Shown piece by piece: positions 16,565 to 24,906 of a stretch of DNA of 64,000 nt. Under the pieces are notes generated by a model that ran no database searches, was not told the DNA's origin, and saw only the letters and a program-made list of their open reading frames with translations. The DNA is from Acidimicrobiaceae bacterium RAAP-2 (GTDB lineage Bacteria > Actinomycetota > Acidimicrobiia > Acidimicrobiales > RAAP-2), in assembly GCA_001443545.1 (NCBI GenBank), contig LMAD01000001.1:1-64000 (forward strand), in the 5' to 3' direction. The stretch's first letter is position 1. Each line of letters starts with the position of its first letter. Both the position numbers and the translations under genes were made by a program.

Positions 16565-17761
16565 CTACTCGTCGATCGTGAAGGGTTCGTGCACCGCGCC
16601 GAGGGTGATACCCGCCGAGTGCAGGTTCACTTTTTCGCCCCGCGCCCGTTGGGCGTGCATGGCGGCGCGCTCCCAACGTTCTTCGACGCGGCCGTAGCGC
16701 CAGAAGCCGAGCGCGCCCAACCACACGACTACGAACAGCCCCACGACCGTGAATCCGGCCCTGTTGATGTCGAAGCTCGCCGCGAAGGACCAAAAGCCGC
16801 CGGTCAGGTGCAACTGGCTCACCAACACCTGGGTCAGTTCGAGGGTGCCGATATAGAGCGCGACGAAGACGCTCAGCCCAGTGATCGTGATGTTGTAGTA
16901 CACCTTTCGAACCGGCTTCGAGAAGGCCCAACCGTACGCGAAGTTCATGAACGAACCGTCGACCGTGTCGAGCAGACTCATCCCGGCGGCGAAGAGGATG
17001 GGCAGACTCAAGATCGCCCACAGGGGTAAACCGGCAGCCACCGACGTCCCCGCGAGGACCAGGAACGCCACTTCGGTCGCGGTGTCGAATCCGAGACCGA
17101 AGAGGAATCCGAGGGGATACATCTTCCAGGGCGCATCGATGGACCGGGCCAACGGGCCGAAGAATCGCATCATGAAGCCCCGCGCGTTCAAGTGCTTCTC
17201 GAGTTCGGAGTCGTCAAAACGACCTTGACGCATCTCGACGAAGAGACGGATGATCCCAATCAGGATGACCAGGTTCAAGATGGCGATGAGATACAAGAAA
17301 CCACCCGAGACGACGGTGCCGATCAATCCGCCGTAGTGGTGCAACCCCGAGTTCGAGTTTCGAACCTGGCTGCCGAGCGCTCGCGCACCCAACCCCAGCA
17401 GAACCGTGAGCGCGAAGACCACCGACGAGTGCCCGAGGGAGAAGAAGAAACCGACCGACATCGGCCGCTTGCCCTCGGACATGAACTTGCGAGTCGTGTT
17501 GTCGATCGCGGCGATGTGATCGGCGTCGAAGGCGTGGCGCATGCCCAAGGTGTAGGCGAGCACGCCGGTTCCAATCCCGAGGGTCTTACCCGAATCGATG
17601 CCGAAGTGCCGGGTGGCGGCTACCACCAGCAAGGTGAAGCCGGCGACGTGCAGGAACGCGATGAACCCGAACATCGAAAGCAGCCGGCGCCATTCGGTCG
17701 GCGAGAACGAGGCTCGGACCCGCCCCAGGCGGGAGCGTTCGGTAGCTGGCGCGATCGTCAC
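16565..17761 (-). CDS. NiCoT-family nickel/cobalt transporter
   Basis: A 398-aa integral membrane permease for Ni2+/Co2+. The signature of helix 2, RHAFDADHIAAIDNTTRK, is present with the HX4DH metal motif, and further family motifs are SLGHSSVV and LGFDTATEVAFL. About eight hydrophobic helices can be counted. The GTG at 17761 follows a TAAGGT hexamer by 6 nt. Its 3' end abuts mcd (1 nt gap, convergent). Placement between ethylmalonyl-CoA genes suggests cobalt supply for B12-dependent mutases, but Ni for urease or hydrogenase cannot be excluded. Confidence 0.9.
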   Translation of the reverse strand: MTIAPATERSRLGRVRASFSPTEWRRLLSMFGFIAFLHVAGFTLLVVAATRHFGIDSGKTLGIGTGVLAYTLGMRHAFDADHIAAIDNTTRKFMSEGKRPMSVGFFFSLGHSSVVFALTVLLGLGARALGSQVRNSNSGLHHYGGLIGTVVSGGFLYLIAILNLVILIGIIRLFVEMRQGRFDDSELEKHLNARGFMMRFFGPLARSIDAPWKMYPLGFLFGLGFDTATEVAFLVLAGTSVAAGLPLWAILSLPILFAAGMSLLDTVDGSFMNFAYGWAFSKPVRKVYYNITITGLSVFVALYIGTLELTQVLVSQLHLTGGFWSFAASFDINRAGFTVVGLFVVVWLGALGFWRYGRVEERWERAAMHAQRARGEKVNLHSAGITLGAVHEPFTIDE

Positions 17762-17773
17762 GCCGACACCTTA
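17762..17773 (-). promoter_or_regulatory. Leaderless-type -10 element for the Ni/Co transporter
   Basis: TAAGGT on the minus strand (forward 17768-17773), 6 nt, then GTG 17761. No Shine-Dalgarno. Confidence 0.35.
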
Positions 17774-17798
17774 CTAGGAGGATGTTTTAATAAGACCG

Positions 17799-18737
17799 CT
17801 ACTTCGGGGAGCGCCGAAGTCCCGCGCGCTCGCCGCGAGTCAGGAACTTGGTCGCCATTTTGCGGCTCGCCTCGTCGATCATCTCGTCACCGAACATGAC
17901 CGCCCCAGTGTTGTTCTCGTCGGTCGCCACGCGGTAGGCCTCGAGGATGTCCCACGCCTTGTCGAACTGCTCCTGGGTCGGTGAGTAGACCTCATTCAAC
18001 ACCAGCGCCTGGTCGGGGGTGAGCGCCCATTTGCCGTCGTAGCCGAGCACGCGGGTGCGCTGGGCGAACTCTCGCAAGGCGTCGAGTTCGCGGACCTTGA
18101 GGAAGGGGCCATCGATCACCTGCAGACCATTGGCGCGGCCAGCCATGAGTATGCGCGAGAACACGTAATTGAAGTGATCGCCGGGATACTCCGGGATGGC
18201 GACACCGCCGGTTAGCACGGGCATCTCGATGGACGCCGCGAAGTCGGCGGGTCCGAAGATGATGGTCTCGAGTCTTGGCGAGGCCGCGCAGATCTCATCG
18301 ACGTTGATCAGACCCCGAGCCGTCTCGATCTGGGCTTCGATTCCGATGTGGCCGACCGGTAGCCCCGCGTTGCGCTCGACCTGGGTCAAGAGCAGGTCCA
18401 TGGCCACGACCTCCGCGGCCGACTGCACCTTGGGGAGCATCACCTCATCCAGTCGGGGTCCGGCGTTGCCGACCACCTCGATGACGTCACCGTAGGTCCA
18501 GGGCGTGTCCCAGGCGTTGACGCGCACGCAGAGCACTCGTTCGCCCCACTCCTGGTCTCGGATGGCCGCGACCACCTTGGCGCGAGCGGCCACCTTCTCA
18601 TTCGGCGCAACCGAGTCCTCGAGATCGAGGAAGGTCATGTCCGCGGTCGCCGACGGCGCCTTGGCGAGGAATCGATCAGATGATCCGGGGGTTGAGAGAC
18701 ACGAGCGACGGGGAAGATGGCGGGAGCGGGCAGACAT
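17799..18737 (-). CDS. mcl: Malyl-CoA/beta-methylmalyl-CoA lyase-type CoA-ester lyase
   Basis: HpcH/HpaI-citrate lyase beta family, 312 aa, Mg-dependent. Recognisable blocks are the N-terminal CLSTPGSSDRFLAKA, FLDLEDSVAPNEK (acid), RVNAWDTPW (Arg), IEAQIETARGLINV (metal-binding Glu) and FGPADFAAS (metal-binding Asp). In the ethylmalonyl-CoA pathway it cleaves beta-methylmalyl-CoA to propionyl-CoA and glyoxylate, and condenses acetyl-CoA with glyoxylate. Co-location with mcd and the hydratase supports this over citrate lyase. The ATG at 18737 has TAGGCT 7 nt upstream. It is followed by the convergent-oriented Ni/Co permease region. Confidence 0.86.
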   Translation of the reverse strand: MSARSRHLPRRSCLSTPGSSDRFLAKAPSATADMTFLDLEDSVAPNEKVAARAKVVAAIRDQEWGERVLCVRVNAWDTPWTYGDVIEVVGNAGPRLDEVMLPKVQSAAEVVAMDLLLTQVERNAGLPVGHIGIEAQIETARGLINVDEICAASPRLETIIFGPADFAASIEMPVLTGGVAIPEYPGDHFNYVFSRILMAGRANGLQVIDGPFLKVRELDALREFAQRTRVLGYDGKWALTPDQALVLNEVYSPTQEQFDKAWDILEAYRVATDENNTGAVMFGDEMIDEASRKMATKFLTRGERAGLRRSPK

Positions 18738-18750
18738 GGTCCAGAGCCTA
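18738..18750 (-). promoter_or_regulatory. Leaderless-type -10 element for the CoA-ester lyase
   Basis: TAGGCT on the minus strand (forward 18745-18750), 7 nt, then ATG 18737. No Shine-Dalgarno. Confidence 0.45.
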
Positions 18751-18866
18751 ATTTCTGCCCCGAACGGGTCGCGACCATCCGCGCCCCAATAATTTATGAA
18801 CCCTTTTGATCAGGTACTTTCACCGCCTAACCACGAAGCGGCCGGCCGGCGGGGCCGCTGAGCCGG

Positions 18867-18880
18867 TAGCGTGGTTCCCG
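18867..18880 (+). promoter_or_regulatory. Leaderless-type -10 element that decides the NlpC/P60 start
   Basis: TAGCGT at 18867-18872, 7 nt, then GTG 18880. An in-frame GTG at 18871 overlaps the hexamer, so the start is placed at 18880. Confidence 0.4.
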
Positions 18881-19977
18881 TGACTGACGTCGAGCGCCGC
18901 GCGCGCCTTTCGACGCTACGGCCGACGCGAGGGCTAAAGCGACTTCCGAGGCTGTGGTCGGTCGTCGCCATGGTGATGGTGGCCACCACCGTCTTGCCGG
19001 CGCCCGTGAGCGGCTCCAACCTCACCAACGCCCGTAGTGAGGCCACCACGCTCTACCGCCAGATCCAGACGATCAACAACCGGGTCGGCTACCTCGGCCA
19101 GAAGTACGACATGACGCTGATCACGTTGCACAACATCACGCACGTCATCGCCAATACCAAGAACATCGTGGCCCAGATCCAGCGCGATCTGACCAAGGGC
19201 AACCACCAGCTCCAGGCCGACGCGATTTTCGCCTACGTGACCAACGGGTCGGCCGCGAGTAACAACCCCCTCTTCTCCAAGGACGCCACCAAGGTCGGGG
19301 CCACCAACGTCTACAACCAGTTGGCGGCCGGCAACGTTTCCACGACGCTGTCGAACTTGAAGAGCTACCGTATCAAGCTGACCCAGGAGCGTTCCATCCT
19401 CGCCGCCGAGGACCGACAGGCCGCCGACGCCGCCCGAACGGCGGCGCGCGCCTTCCACGAGGCCAAGGTGCTCCAGGCGACCTTGCAGAACACCTTGAGC
19501 AAGGTGAAGGGTCGGATCGCCTACTTCATCAACCAGCAAGAGGCCGCCGCCGCGGCCCAATCGGCCAGCACGTTGCGCAACGCGCAGCCGGTGGCGAACT
19601 TTCCAGCCCCCCCGCCCGACTCACGGGCCAACATCGCGATCCGAGCCGCGATGAGCTTTCTCGGCGTGCCCTACGTCTGGGGCGGTGCGTCGCGATACGG
19701 CGTCGACTGCTCCGGTCTGGTCATGCTCGCCTACGCCGCCGCCGGCATCTTCTTACCCCATTACTCCGGCGCGCAGTTCGCGGACACGATGCGAGTCCCG
19801 CTGATCGACATCCAGCCCGGCGACCTCTTGTTCTACGGCTACAACGGGGATCAGCACGTCGCCATGTACATCGGCAACGGCCAGATGATCGAAGCGCCAT
19901 CGGCCGGCTACACCGTGCACATCACCCCGGTTCGACTCGGCTACGGGTTCGCCGGTCTCGGTCGGCCACGCGCCTAG
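18880..19977 (+). CDS. Secreted NlpC/P60 peptidoglycan endopeptidase (RipA-like)
   Basis: A 365-aa exported cell-wall hydrolase. After a basic start, a signal peptide (about 21-45, ending near APVSGS) leads to an Ala/Gln-rich coiled-coil region (about 50-235) and a C-terminal NlpC/P60 domain. Catalytic C277 lies in VDCSGLVML and H326 in DQHVAMYIG. The coiled coil is typical of RipA/RipC proteins, which are activated by FtsX- or MarP-type partners and cut D-Glu-mDAP stems during cell separation. It ends 1 nt before the Lgt-like gene. Confidence 0.9.
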   Translation: MTDVERRARLSTLRPTRGLKRLPRLWSVVAMVMVATTVLPAPVSGSNLTNARSEATTLYRQIQTINNRVGYLGQKYDMTLITLHNITHVIANTKNIVAQIQRDLTKGNHQLQADAIFAYVTNGSAASNNPLFSKDATKVGATNVYNQLAAGNVSTTLSNLKSYRIKLTQERSILAAEDRQAADAARTAARAFHEAKVLQATLQNTLSKVKGRIAYFINQQEAAAAAQSASTLRNAQPVANFPAPPPDSRANIAIRAAMSFLGVPYVWGGASRYGVDCSGLVMLAYAAAGIFLPHYSGAQFADTMRVPLIDIQPGDLLFYGYNGDQHVAMYIGNGQMIEAPSAGYTVHITPVRLGYGFAGLGRPRA

Positions 19978-19978
19978 G

Positions 19979-20785
19979 GTGAGCGCGTTCCCGACGTCGT
20001 TCCGCGTCGGCCCGCTCACCTTCCACGTCTACGGCTTCGGCCTCGCCATCGCCGCCTACGTCGCCTATCTCTATAGTCGTCGACGACTGACGCGGGCTGG
20101 ATTCGACGTCGGGGCGTTCGGAAAGTTCACCGCGGCGCTGGTCGTCGCGGCGCTCATCGGCGCACGAGCCGCGCACATCGCGACGAATTGGGGCTACTAC
20201 GCCGGCCACGTTGGACGGTGGCTGGCCGTCTGGCACGGGGGCCTCGCGAGCTTTGGTGGTATCGCGGCCGCGCTGCCGGTGGCGGTCGTCTTGCAGCGGC
20301 GCTGGTGGCCCGACACCTCCCTCGCCCGCTTCGCCGACGCCATGGTGCCGGCGTTGATCGCGGGCTGGGCGCTCGGACGGCTCCTCGGCCCGCAGTTCAT
20401 GGTCCAAGGTGGCGGCCACCTGACCCACCAGTGGTTCGGCGTCCACTACGTGGGACAGGTCGGTAAACGCGTGCCGGTGCCGATCATCCAGGGCCTCGAA
20501 GATGGTCTGCTCTGGCTCGTTCTGCTGTGGGCCGAGCGACGGGCCCTGGGACGGGTGCCGGGCGCCGTGAGTGCGGTCGCGATGATCGTCTGGGGGTTGG
20601 TCCGGGCCCTGGACGAACGGCTCCTACTCGGCCAGCAGTCCCACAGCGGCTCAATTGGGGTCCAACTGGCGGCGCTCGTCCTGGCCGCGGCGGGCGTCGT
20701 GCTACTCGTCCACCAGGTTCGCCGGAGCTCCGCGACCGAACGACGGTTAGCCAATCGGCTCAAAACGCGCGGTGAAGTGGCGTAG
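19979..20785 (+). CDS. Lgt-like membrane protein with degenerate catalytic motifs
   Basis: A 268-aa, roughly seven-helix protein with the layout of prolipoprotein diacylglyceryl transferase: YGFGLAIA near the start, GARAAH, WHGGLASFGGIAA, and an arginine motif ALGRLLGPQF. True Lgt has GR-GN--N-E at that last site and a GR---E-LR motif near the C-terminus. Here the Asn/Glu residues are replaced (GPQFMVQGGG) and the late GR motif reads WGLVRALDE. It is therefore probably a paralogue rather than the housekeeping Lgt, and activity is doubtful. GTG 19979 follows the endopeptidase stop by 1 nt. The 3' end overlaps tnaA convergently by 39 nt. Confidence 0.7.
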   Translation: MSAFPTSFRVGPLTFHVYGFGLAIAAYVAYLYSRRRLTRAGFDVGAFGKFTAALVVAALIGARAAHIATNWGYYAGHVGRWLAVWHGGLASFGGIAAALPVAVVLQRRWWPDTSLARFADAMVPALIAGWALGRLLGPQFMVQGGGHLTHQWFGVHYVGQVGKRVPVPIIQGLEDGLLWLVLLWAERRALGRVPGAVSAVAMIVWGLVRALDERLLLGQQSHSGSIGVQLAALVLAAAGVVLLVHQVRRSSATERRLANRLKTRGEVA

Positions 20786-22126
20786 CGCAGCGGGCTCGTA
20801 GACCATCCGATAGCCGGGCAACGACGAAGCCTCGGCGGCCACGGCGCTGACCACCTCAATGACGTAGTCGATGTGGCTCTGGGTGTAAGTCCGGCGAGGA
20901 ATCGCCAGTCGGACCAGCTCCATGGCGGCCGGTCGCTCGCTCCCGTCGGGCTGACGACCGAACATCGCCGATCCAATCTCCACCGAACGGATGCCACCCA
21001 CCTCGTACATCGCCACCGACAGCGCTTGGCCGGGATACTGCAGCGGGTCGATGTGAGGCAGCAGCGCCTTGGCGTCGATGTAGACCGCGTGGCCCCCGAT
21101 TGGTTTGACGACCGGTACGCCGGCTTGGTCGAGCGCGTCGCCCAGGTACGCCGTCGAACGGATGCGGTATCGCAGATAGTCGGGGTGCACTGCCTCCTTG
21201 AGCCCCTGCGCCAGCGCCTCGAGGTCACGGCCCGCCAAGCCCCCGTACGTGGGGAATCCCTCGGTCAGGATCAGGAGGTTGCGGCACTGCTCGGCCAACG
21301 TGTCGTCGTTCAGGGCCAACCACCCGCCGATGTTGCCGAAGGGGTCCTTCTTGGCCGACATGGTCATGCCGTCGGCCAACGACGCCATCTCACGCACGAT
21401 GTCGGCCACGTCTCGCTCACCCTGACCGGCCTCACGTTCGTGGATGAACCACGCGTTCTCGGCGAATCGGCAGGCGTCGAGGAAGAAGGGGACGCCGTAG
21501 CGATGGCAGATCTCGCTCACGGCGCGGATGTTGGCCAGGGAGACCGGTTGCCCCCCACCCGAGTTGTTGGTGACCGTGATCATCACCACCGGCACCTGGT
21601 CGCCACGCTCGGCGAGCACGGACTCGAGCGCCTCGAGGTCCATGTTGCCTTTGAAGGGGTGGATCAGGGACGCGTCGTGACCCTCGGCGATCACGAGGTC
21701 GAGCGCCTCGGCGCCCGACGCCTCAACGTTGGCCCGCGTGGTGTCGAAGTGGGTGTTGTTCGGAACCACCTTGCCCTCACCGCCGAGGGCGGTGAAGAGG
21801 ATCTTCTCGGCGGCGCGCCCCTGATGAGTGGGGATGACGTGTTGGAAGGGGAAGAGGTCCTTCACCGCTGCCTCGAAGCGGAACCACGACGGCGAACCGG
21901 CGTAACTTTCGTCACCGTGCTGGATTGCGGCCCACTGGTCCCTCGACATCGCCCCGGTGCCCGAATCGGTCAGGAGGTCAATGAGCACGTCCTCGGCGCG
22001 CAGATTAAACAAGTTATATCCGGCGTCGCGGATTGCCTGGGCTCGCTGGCTCGACGTCGTCATCCGCAGCGGCTCTACCGAGTGGATGCGGAAGGGCTCG
22101 ATGATCGTTGAAAAGTTATATTCCAT
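20747..22126 (-). CDS. tnaA: Tryptophanase
   Basis: PLP-dependent beta-eliminating lyase, 459 aa, splitting L-tryptophan to indole, pyruvate and ammonia. The PLP lysine is K260 in MSAKKDPFGNIGG. The choice between tryptophanase and tyrosine phenol-lyase rests on the GIRSVEIGS segment: phenol-lyases have an Arg (ERG) where this protein has EIG, as in E. coli TnaA. The LRHFTARFEP C-terminus is also typical. The ATG at 22126 is preceded by TACCAT with a 6-nt gap. There is no room for a tnaC-type leader, because the upstream unknown gene ends 39 nt before the start. Confidence 0.88.
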   Translation of the reverse strand: MEYNFSTIIEPFRIHSVEPLRMTTSSQRAQAIRDAGYNLFNLRAEDVLIDLLTDSGTGAMSRDQWAAIQHGDESYAGSPSWFRFEAAVKDLFPFQHVIPTHQGRAAEKILFTALGGEGKVVPNNTHFDTTRANVEASGAEALDLVIAEGHDASLIHPFKGNMDLEALESVLAERGDQVPVVMITVTNNSGGGQPVSLANIRAVSEICHRYGVPFFLDACRFAENAWFIHEREAGQGERDVADIVREMASLADGMTMSAKKDPFGNIGGWLALNDDTLAEQCRNLLILTEGFPTYGGLAGRDLEALAQGLKEAVHPDYLRYRIRSTAYLGDALDQAGVPVVKPIGGHAVYIDAKALLPHIDPLQYPGQALSVAMYEVGGIRSVEIGSAMFGRQPDGSERPAAMELVRLAIPRRTYTQSHIDYVIEVVSAVAAEASSLPGYRMVYEPAALRHFTARFEPIG

Positions 22127-22138
22127 GAAACGATGGTA
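22127..22138 (-). promoter_or_regulatory. Leaderless-type -10 element for tnaA
   Basis: TACCAT on the minus strand (forward 22133-22138), 6 nt, then ATG 22126; no Shine-Dalgarno. Confidence 0.35.
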
Positions 22139-22165
22139 CGCCGAATCAATCGAGCGTCCTCGCGG

Positions 22166-23170
22166 CTACCAGAGCGAATTCCACTCCGAATCAGTGAGCC
22201 TCGCCAACTCCACGACCGGTGTCGCTGTGACGTCGATGACTCGTCGATCGTCGCTGATGTAGGAGGGGTGATCGAGCCCCAGGCGACGCCACGGCCCGAA
22301 CAACTGGCGGTTCGTGAACTGATTCGAATAGACGCCGCGAACCAACAGGGCCGAATCGGACGCGGCCACCACCAGGGCGGGACGCTCCTTCGCGCGCACG
22401 TCGGGTGTCGCGGGATCGACCGCGTCGAAGGGGATCTCCACACTCACCACCAGACCCGCCTTCGGATGATCGACGTCGACGACCCGCGCCTCCGCCGGAG
22501 TCAGGTTGATCCGACGCCGCGAGATCGCCATTACCGCCGTGCTCAGGTCCTCGTCGGGATCCACGGCACCCACCGACGGCGTCGTTCGCGCCTTCGAAGG
22601 ACGCGGTGGCGGTGCGCTGACCTTCTTCTTGTTCTTCGCGTTTTCACGGCGCTGGCGTCTCGCCTCGCGGACCGCGGGGTCGACTTCCTTCGGCGATAGC
22701 AGCGAACCGGAGGACTCGACCACCGTCACGTCGGGCAGTGCGAACTCCGTTCGTTCCTCGAGCAGGCGCCGACAGTGCTCGGCCGCCGGGAACTGTTCGC
22801 CGATGGCGAAGGCCAAGAGTGCCGCCAGATCGTCGTCGCCCACCCCGTCTGCGCGCATCGTGTCGACCGCGGCGGTCAATTGGTCATACGTCGGACGCTC
22901 CGAATGTTCGCCCAACAGCTCGATGACTCGATCGAGACTGTGTGCGACGAGCAGTTCGAGCAACGCCCGAACGGCGACGAGCGGGGCGCTGGCGGCGAAG
23001 GACGCCACGTCGCGACGCTGCTGCAGGCCGCGCAGCGGCATCCCGACCGCTGGCGAGATCTTGGTGCTCGGACGGAGGTCGAGCGTCGAGACGACCTCGA
23101 GGACCGTCGTAGCGTCGAGGCGAACGAGTCCACGTCGCAGCGCATCCGCGGGCCCGACCAACGCTGACAT
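22166..23170 (-). CDS. Unknown protein with PemK/MazF-like C-terminal part
   Basis: A 334-aa protein I do not recognise. Residues 1-160 look alpha-helical. Residues 165-205 are a basic, Lys/Arg/Pro-rich linker (REARRQRRENAKNKKK). The last 110 residues are beta-rich with ERPALVVAASDSALLVRGVYSN and an end WNSLW, vaguely like the PemK/MazF fold (inference from pattern only). The ATG at 23170 starts 6 nt after the stop of an acyl-CoA dehydrogenase remnant, as if the gene had once been second in an operon. tnaA follows on the same strand. Confidence 0.7.
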   Translation of the reverse strand: MSALVGPADALRRGLVRLDATTVLEVVSTLDLRPSTKISPAVGMPLRGLQQRRDVASFAASAPLVAVRALLELLVAHSLDRVIELLGEHSERPTYDQLTAAVDTMRADGVGDDDLAALLAFAIGEQFPAAEHCRRLLEERTEFALPDVTVVESSGSLLSPKEVDPAVREARRQRRENAKNKKKVSAPPPRPSKARTTPSVGAVDPDEDLSTAVMAISRRRINLTPAEARVVDVDHPKAGLVVSVEIPFDAVDPATPDVRAKERPALVVAASDSALLVRGVYSNQFTNRQLFGPWRRLGLDHPSYISDDRRVIDVTATPVVELARLTDSEWNSLW

Positions 23171-23176
23171 CCCGAC

Positions 23177-23242
23177 CTACTTGCGCAGGTGTTTCGCGTC
23201 AACGACGCCCCGCACCTGGTTCGTTGCCTCGCAGATCTGGTT
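23177..23242 (-). pseudogene. Remnant of an acyl-CoA dehydrogenase 3' end
   Basis: On the minus strand this reads NQICEATNQVRGVVDAKHL then RK and a stop. That matches the end of the intact acyl-CoA dehydrogenase at 33174-34316 (TQIYEGTNQVQRVVVAKHL, then LK, stop). By hand alignment 49 of 66 nucleotides agree, and similarity stops abruptly upstream. The YEGT motif has become CEAT, so it is no longer functional. It is in the same orientation as the intact gene, and the pair flanks the c-di-GMP block. Confidence 0.7.
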
Positions 23243-23778
23243 GGACAACTCCGAGCGGCTCAAAGCAAAGGAACTATGGGCATATGCCGACCTACCATCA
23301 CCACGAATTTCTGCTGTCACTCAACGAATCTACCACCAGGTATTGAAAGTGCTCGACGGTTCGTGGTGACGTATCGGCGGCGATTGCAACCGACAGACAT
23401 TGCAGAACGAGCCGTCCTACCTCCCATGGACAACACGTTCGCCGCCACCGTCACCCGGTACCGCGCAGACCAACCGGTTGATCCGTTCCGAACCCTCTCC
23501 CTACGCGCGTATCAATGGGGCGGCGGACGCCTCCTCCCGGCCGTCACCAGACCTATTGCGCGGCGATGGAGTCCGCGTGCGATGCGCGTTAAGAACCGGT
23601 CGGGTTGGCCAGTCTTCAACGTCTCCGCACGACAGTGACCATCACGCCGTGAGTGAAGAACTGGTCGATGGCTGGTCGCCGCCCCACGAAGCAATTTCAA
23701 TCAGGGACATCACTAGGATACGAAGGTGGCACCATTGCTGTTTGCCCACCGAAGAGAACTCGCGGTCTGGAATGACCG
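23243..23778. other. Noncoding stretch left of the c-di-GMP block
   Basis: About 535 bp with no frame resembling a protein family and no clear RNA gene. It is more A/T-rich than the neighbouring genes in places (for example 23255-23345). It may hold the promoter of the GGDEF gene; I see no convincing -35/-10 pair, and the GGDEF start at 23779 has only a weak ribosome-binding site. Confidence 0.4.
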
Positions 23779-24906
23779 ATGAGCGATGATGGCCTCCTTG
23801 ACGTCAAACAGCTTGAAGTCCCTTCGGCGTTGTTAGAGGCAACCCGGGCGCTGCTTTACGTGACTTCTGCGGTTGACGCTCGAAACACTGCGACAGGTCT
23901 CGTCCGAGCATTTGGCGGTTCTATGAAGACCGCCGACGAGAATGAGGGCGAGACCCTGCCAATCGATCTTTCGTTCGGAGTAGGAAGCCCGCTGCTGCCA
24001 AGTGCACCCCGAGGCAGCGTCGCCGCGACGCTGCTTCAGCGATACCTTCCGTCATTTGTCATCGACGCACGCCGCGCCCTCGAGGTCTATTCCGAAGTAA
24101 ATCGCTTCAGCGTGCAGGCCTCCACGGACAGCTTGACCCAATTGGCCAATCGCCGTATGGCCACGAGAGCCCTGGGCAGATTGCGCGAAGGCGACACCGT
24201 GATCATGATCGACCTCGACCACTTCAAGCGAATCAACGACAACTACGGTCACGTCGCGGGTGACGAAACATTGCAGGCATTCGGGCGGGTTCTTCGAGAG
24301 TGCATTCGCGAACGGGACTTCGTTGGTCGCTACGGAGGCGAAGAGTTCGTCGTCGTTCTTTCCGGCTCCAAGGAACCGGACGCATTCCTCGCTCGATTAC
24401 GTGACGTCTGGGTAGTTGGGCGCCCGTACGAGATCAGTTTCAGCGCCGGGATCGCCATTGCGACGAACGATCCTTCCAGGGCCATCATCGCAGCCGACCA
24501 CGCCCTCTATGAGGCGAAGGCCGATGGTCGTGATCGGTGGAATTGGGCGATCGACGACGTGGTCGGTGAGCAACCGCTAACCGAACATGACGAGCCAACG
24601 CCCCAGGAGTCCTTCGTTGCCTTCAGCCAGATTCACGTTCCAGCCGAAGGATCGCAGGACCTCGAACGAGCGTTTGAAGACCGTCTTGGCGCCGTCGATC
24701 GCTGGCCCGGATTCATCAAGTTGAAAGTGTGGGCCGACGTTACCGACCCGACGAGGTTCGCCATGGTTTCGTGGTGGACGTCACACGAGGACTTCAGGGC
24801 GTACATGCATTCAAGTGACCACCGACTCTCGCACAGCCGGATTCCGACCGGTGATTTCCGACCGCACGCTCGTCAGTTTCGGCGTTATCGAATTGTCGCG
24901 AGATGA
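23779..24906 (+). CDS. GGDEF diguanylate cyclase with C-terminal ABM-like domain
   Basis: A 375-aa cytoplasmic protein. Residues 1-110 have no recognised fold. Residues 115-258 form a GGDEF domain with active site GGEEF (186-190), substrate motif DLDHFKRINDNYGH, and an intact inhibitory site R177-x-x-D180 five residues before GGEEF, so c-di-GMP synthesis with product inhibition is expected. Residues about 278-372 (FVAFSQIHVPAEG ... GFIKLKVW ... FAMVSWWTSHEDFRAYM) look like a dimeric alpha/beta-barrel of the antibiotic-biosynthesis-monooxygenase type. I do not know of this fusion as a common architecture. The stop overlaps the B12-sensor gene by 4 nt, indicating joint translation. Confidence 0.85.
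   Translation: MSDDGLLDVKQLEVPSALLEATRALLYVTSAVDARNTATGLVRAFGGSMKTADENEGETLPIDLSFGVGSPLLPSAPRGSVAATLLQRYLPSFVIDARRALEVYSEVNRFSVQASTDSLTQLANRRMATRALGRLREGDTVIMIDLDHFKRINDNYGHVAGDETLQAFGRVLRECIRERDFVGRYGGEEFVVVLSGSKEPDAFLARLRDVWVVGRPYEISFSAGIAIATNDPSRAIIAADHALYEAKADGRDRWNWAIDDVVGEQPLTEHDEPTPQESFVAFSQIHVPAEGSQDLERAFEDRLGAVDRWPGFIKLKVWADVTDPTRFAMVSWWTSHEDFRAYMHSSDHRLSHSRIPTGDFRPHARQFRRYRIVAR

Noticed and set aside
20747..22126. Tyrosine phenol-lyase
   Set aside because: The Arg typical of phenol-lyases (ERG) is replaced by EIG as in tryptophanase.
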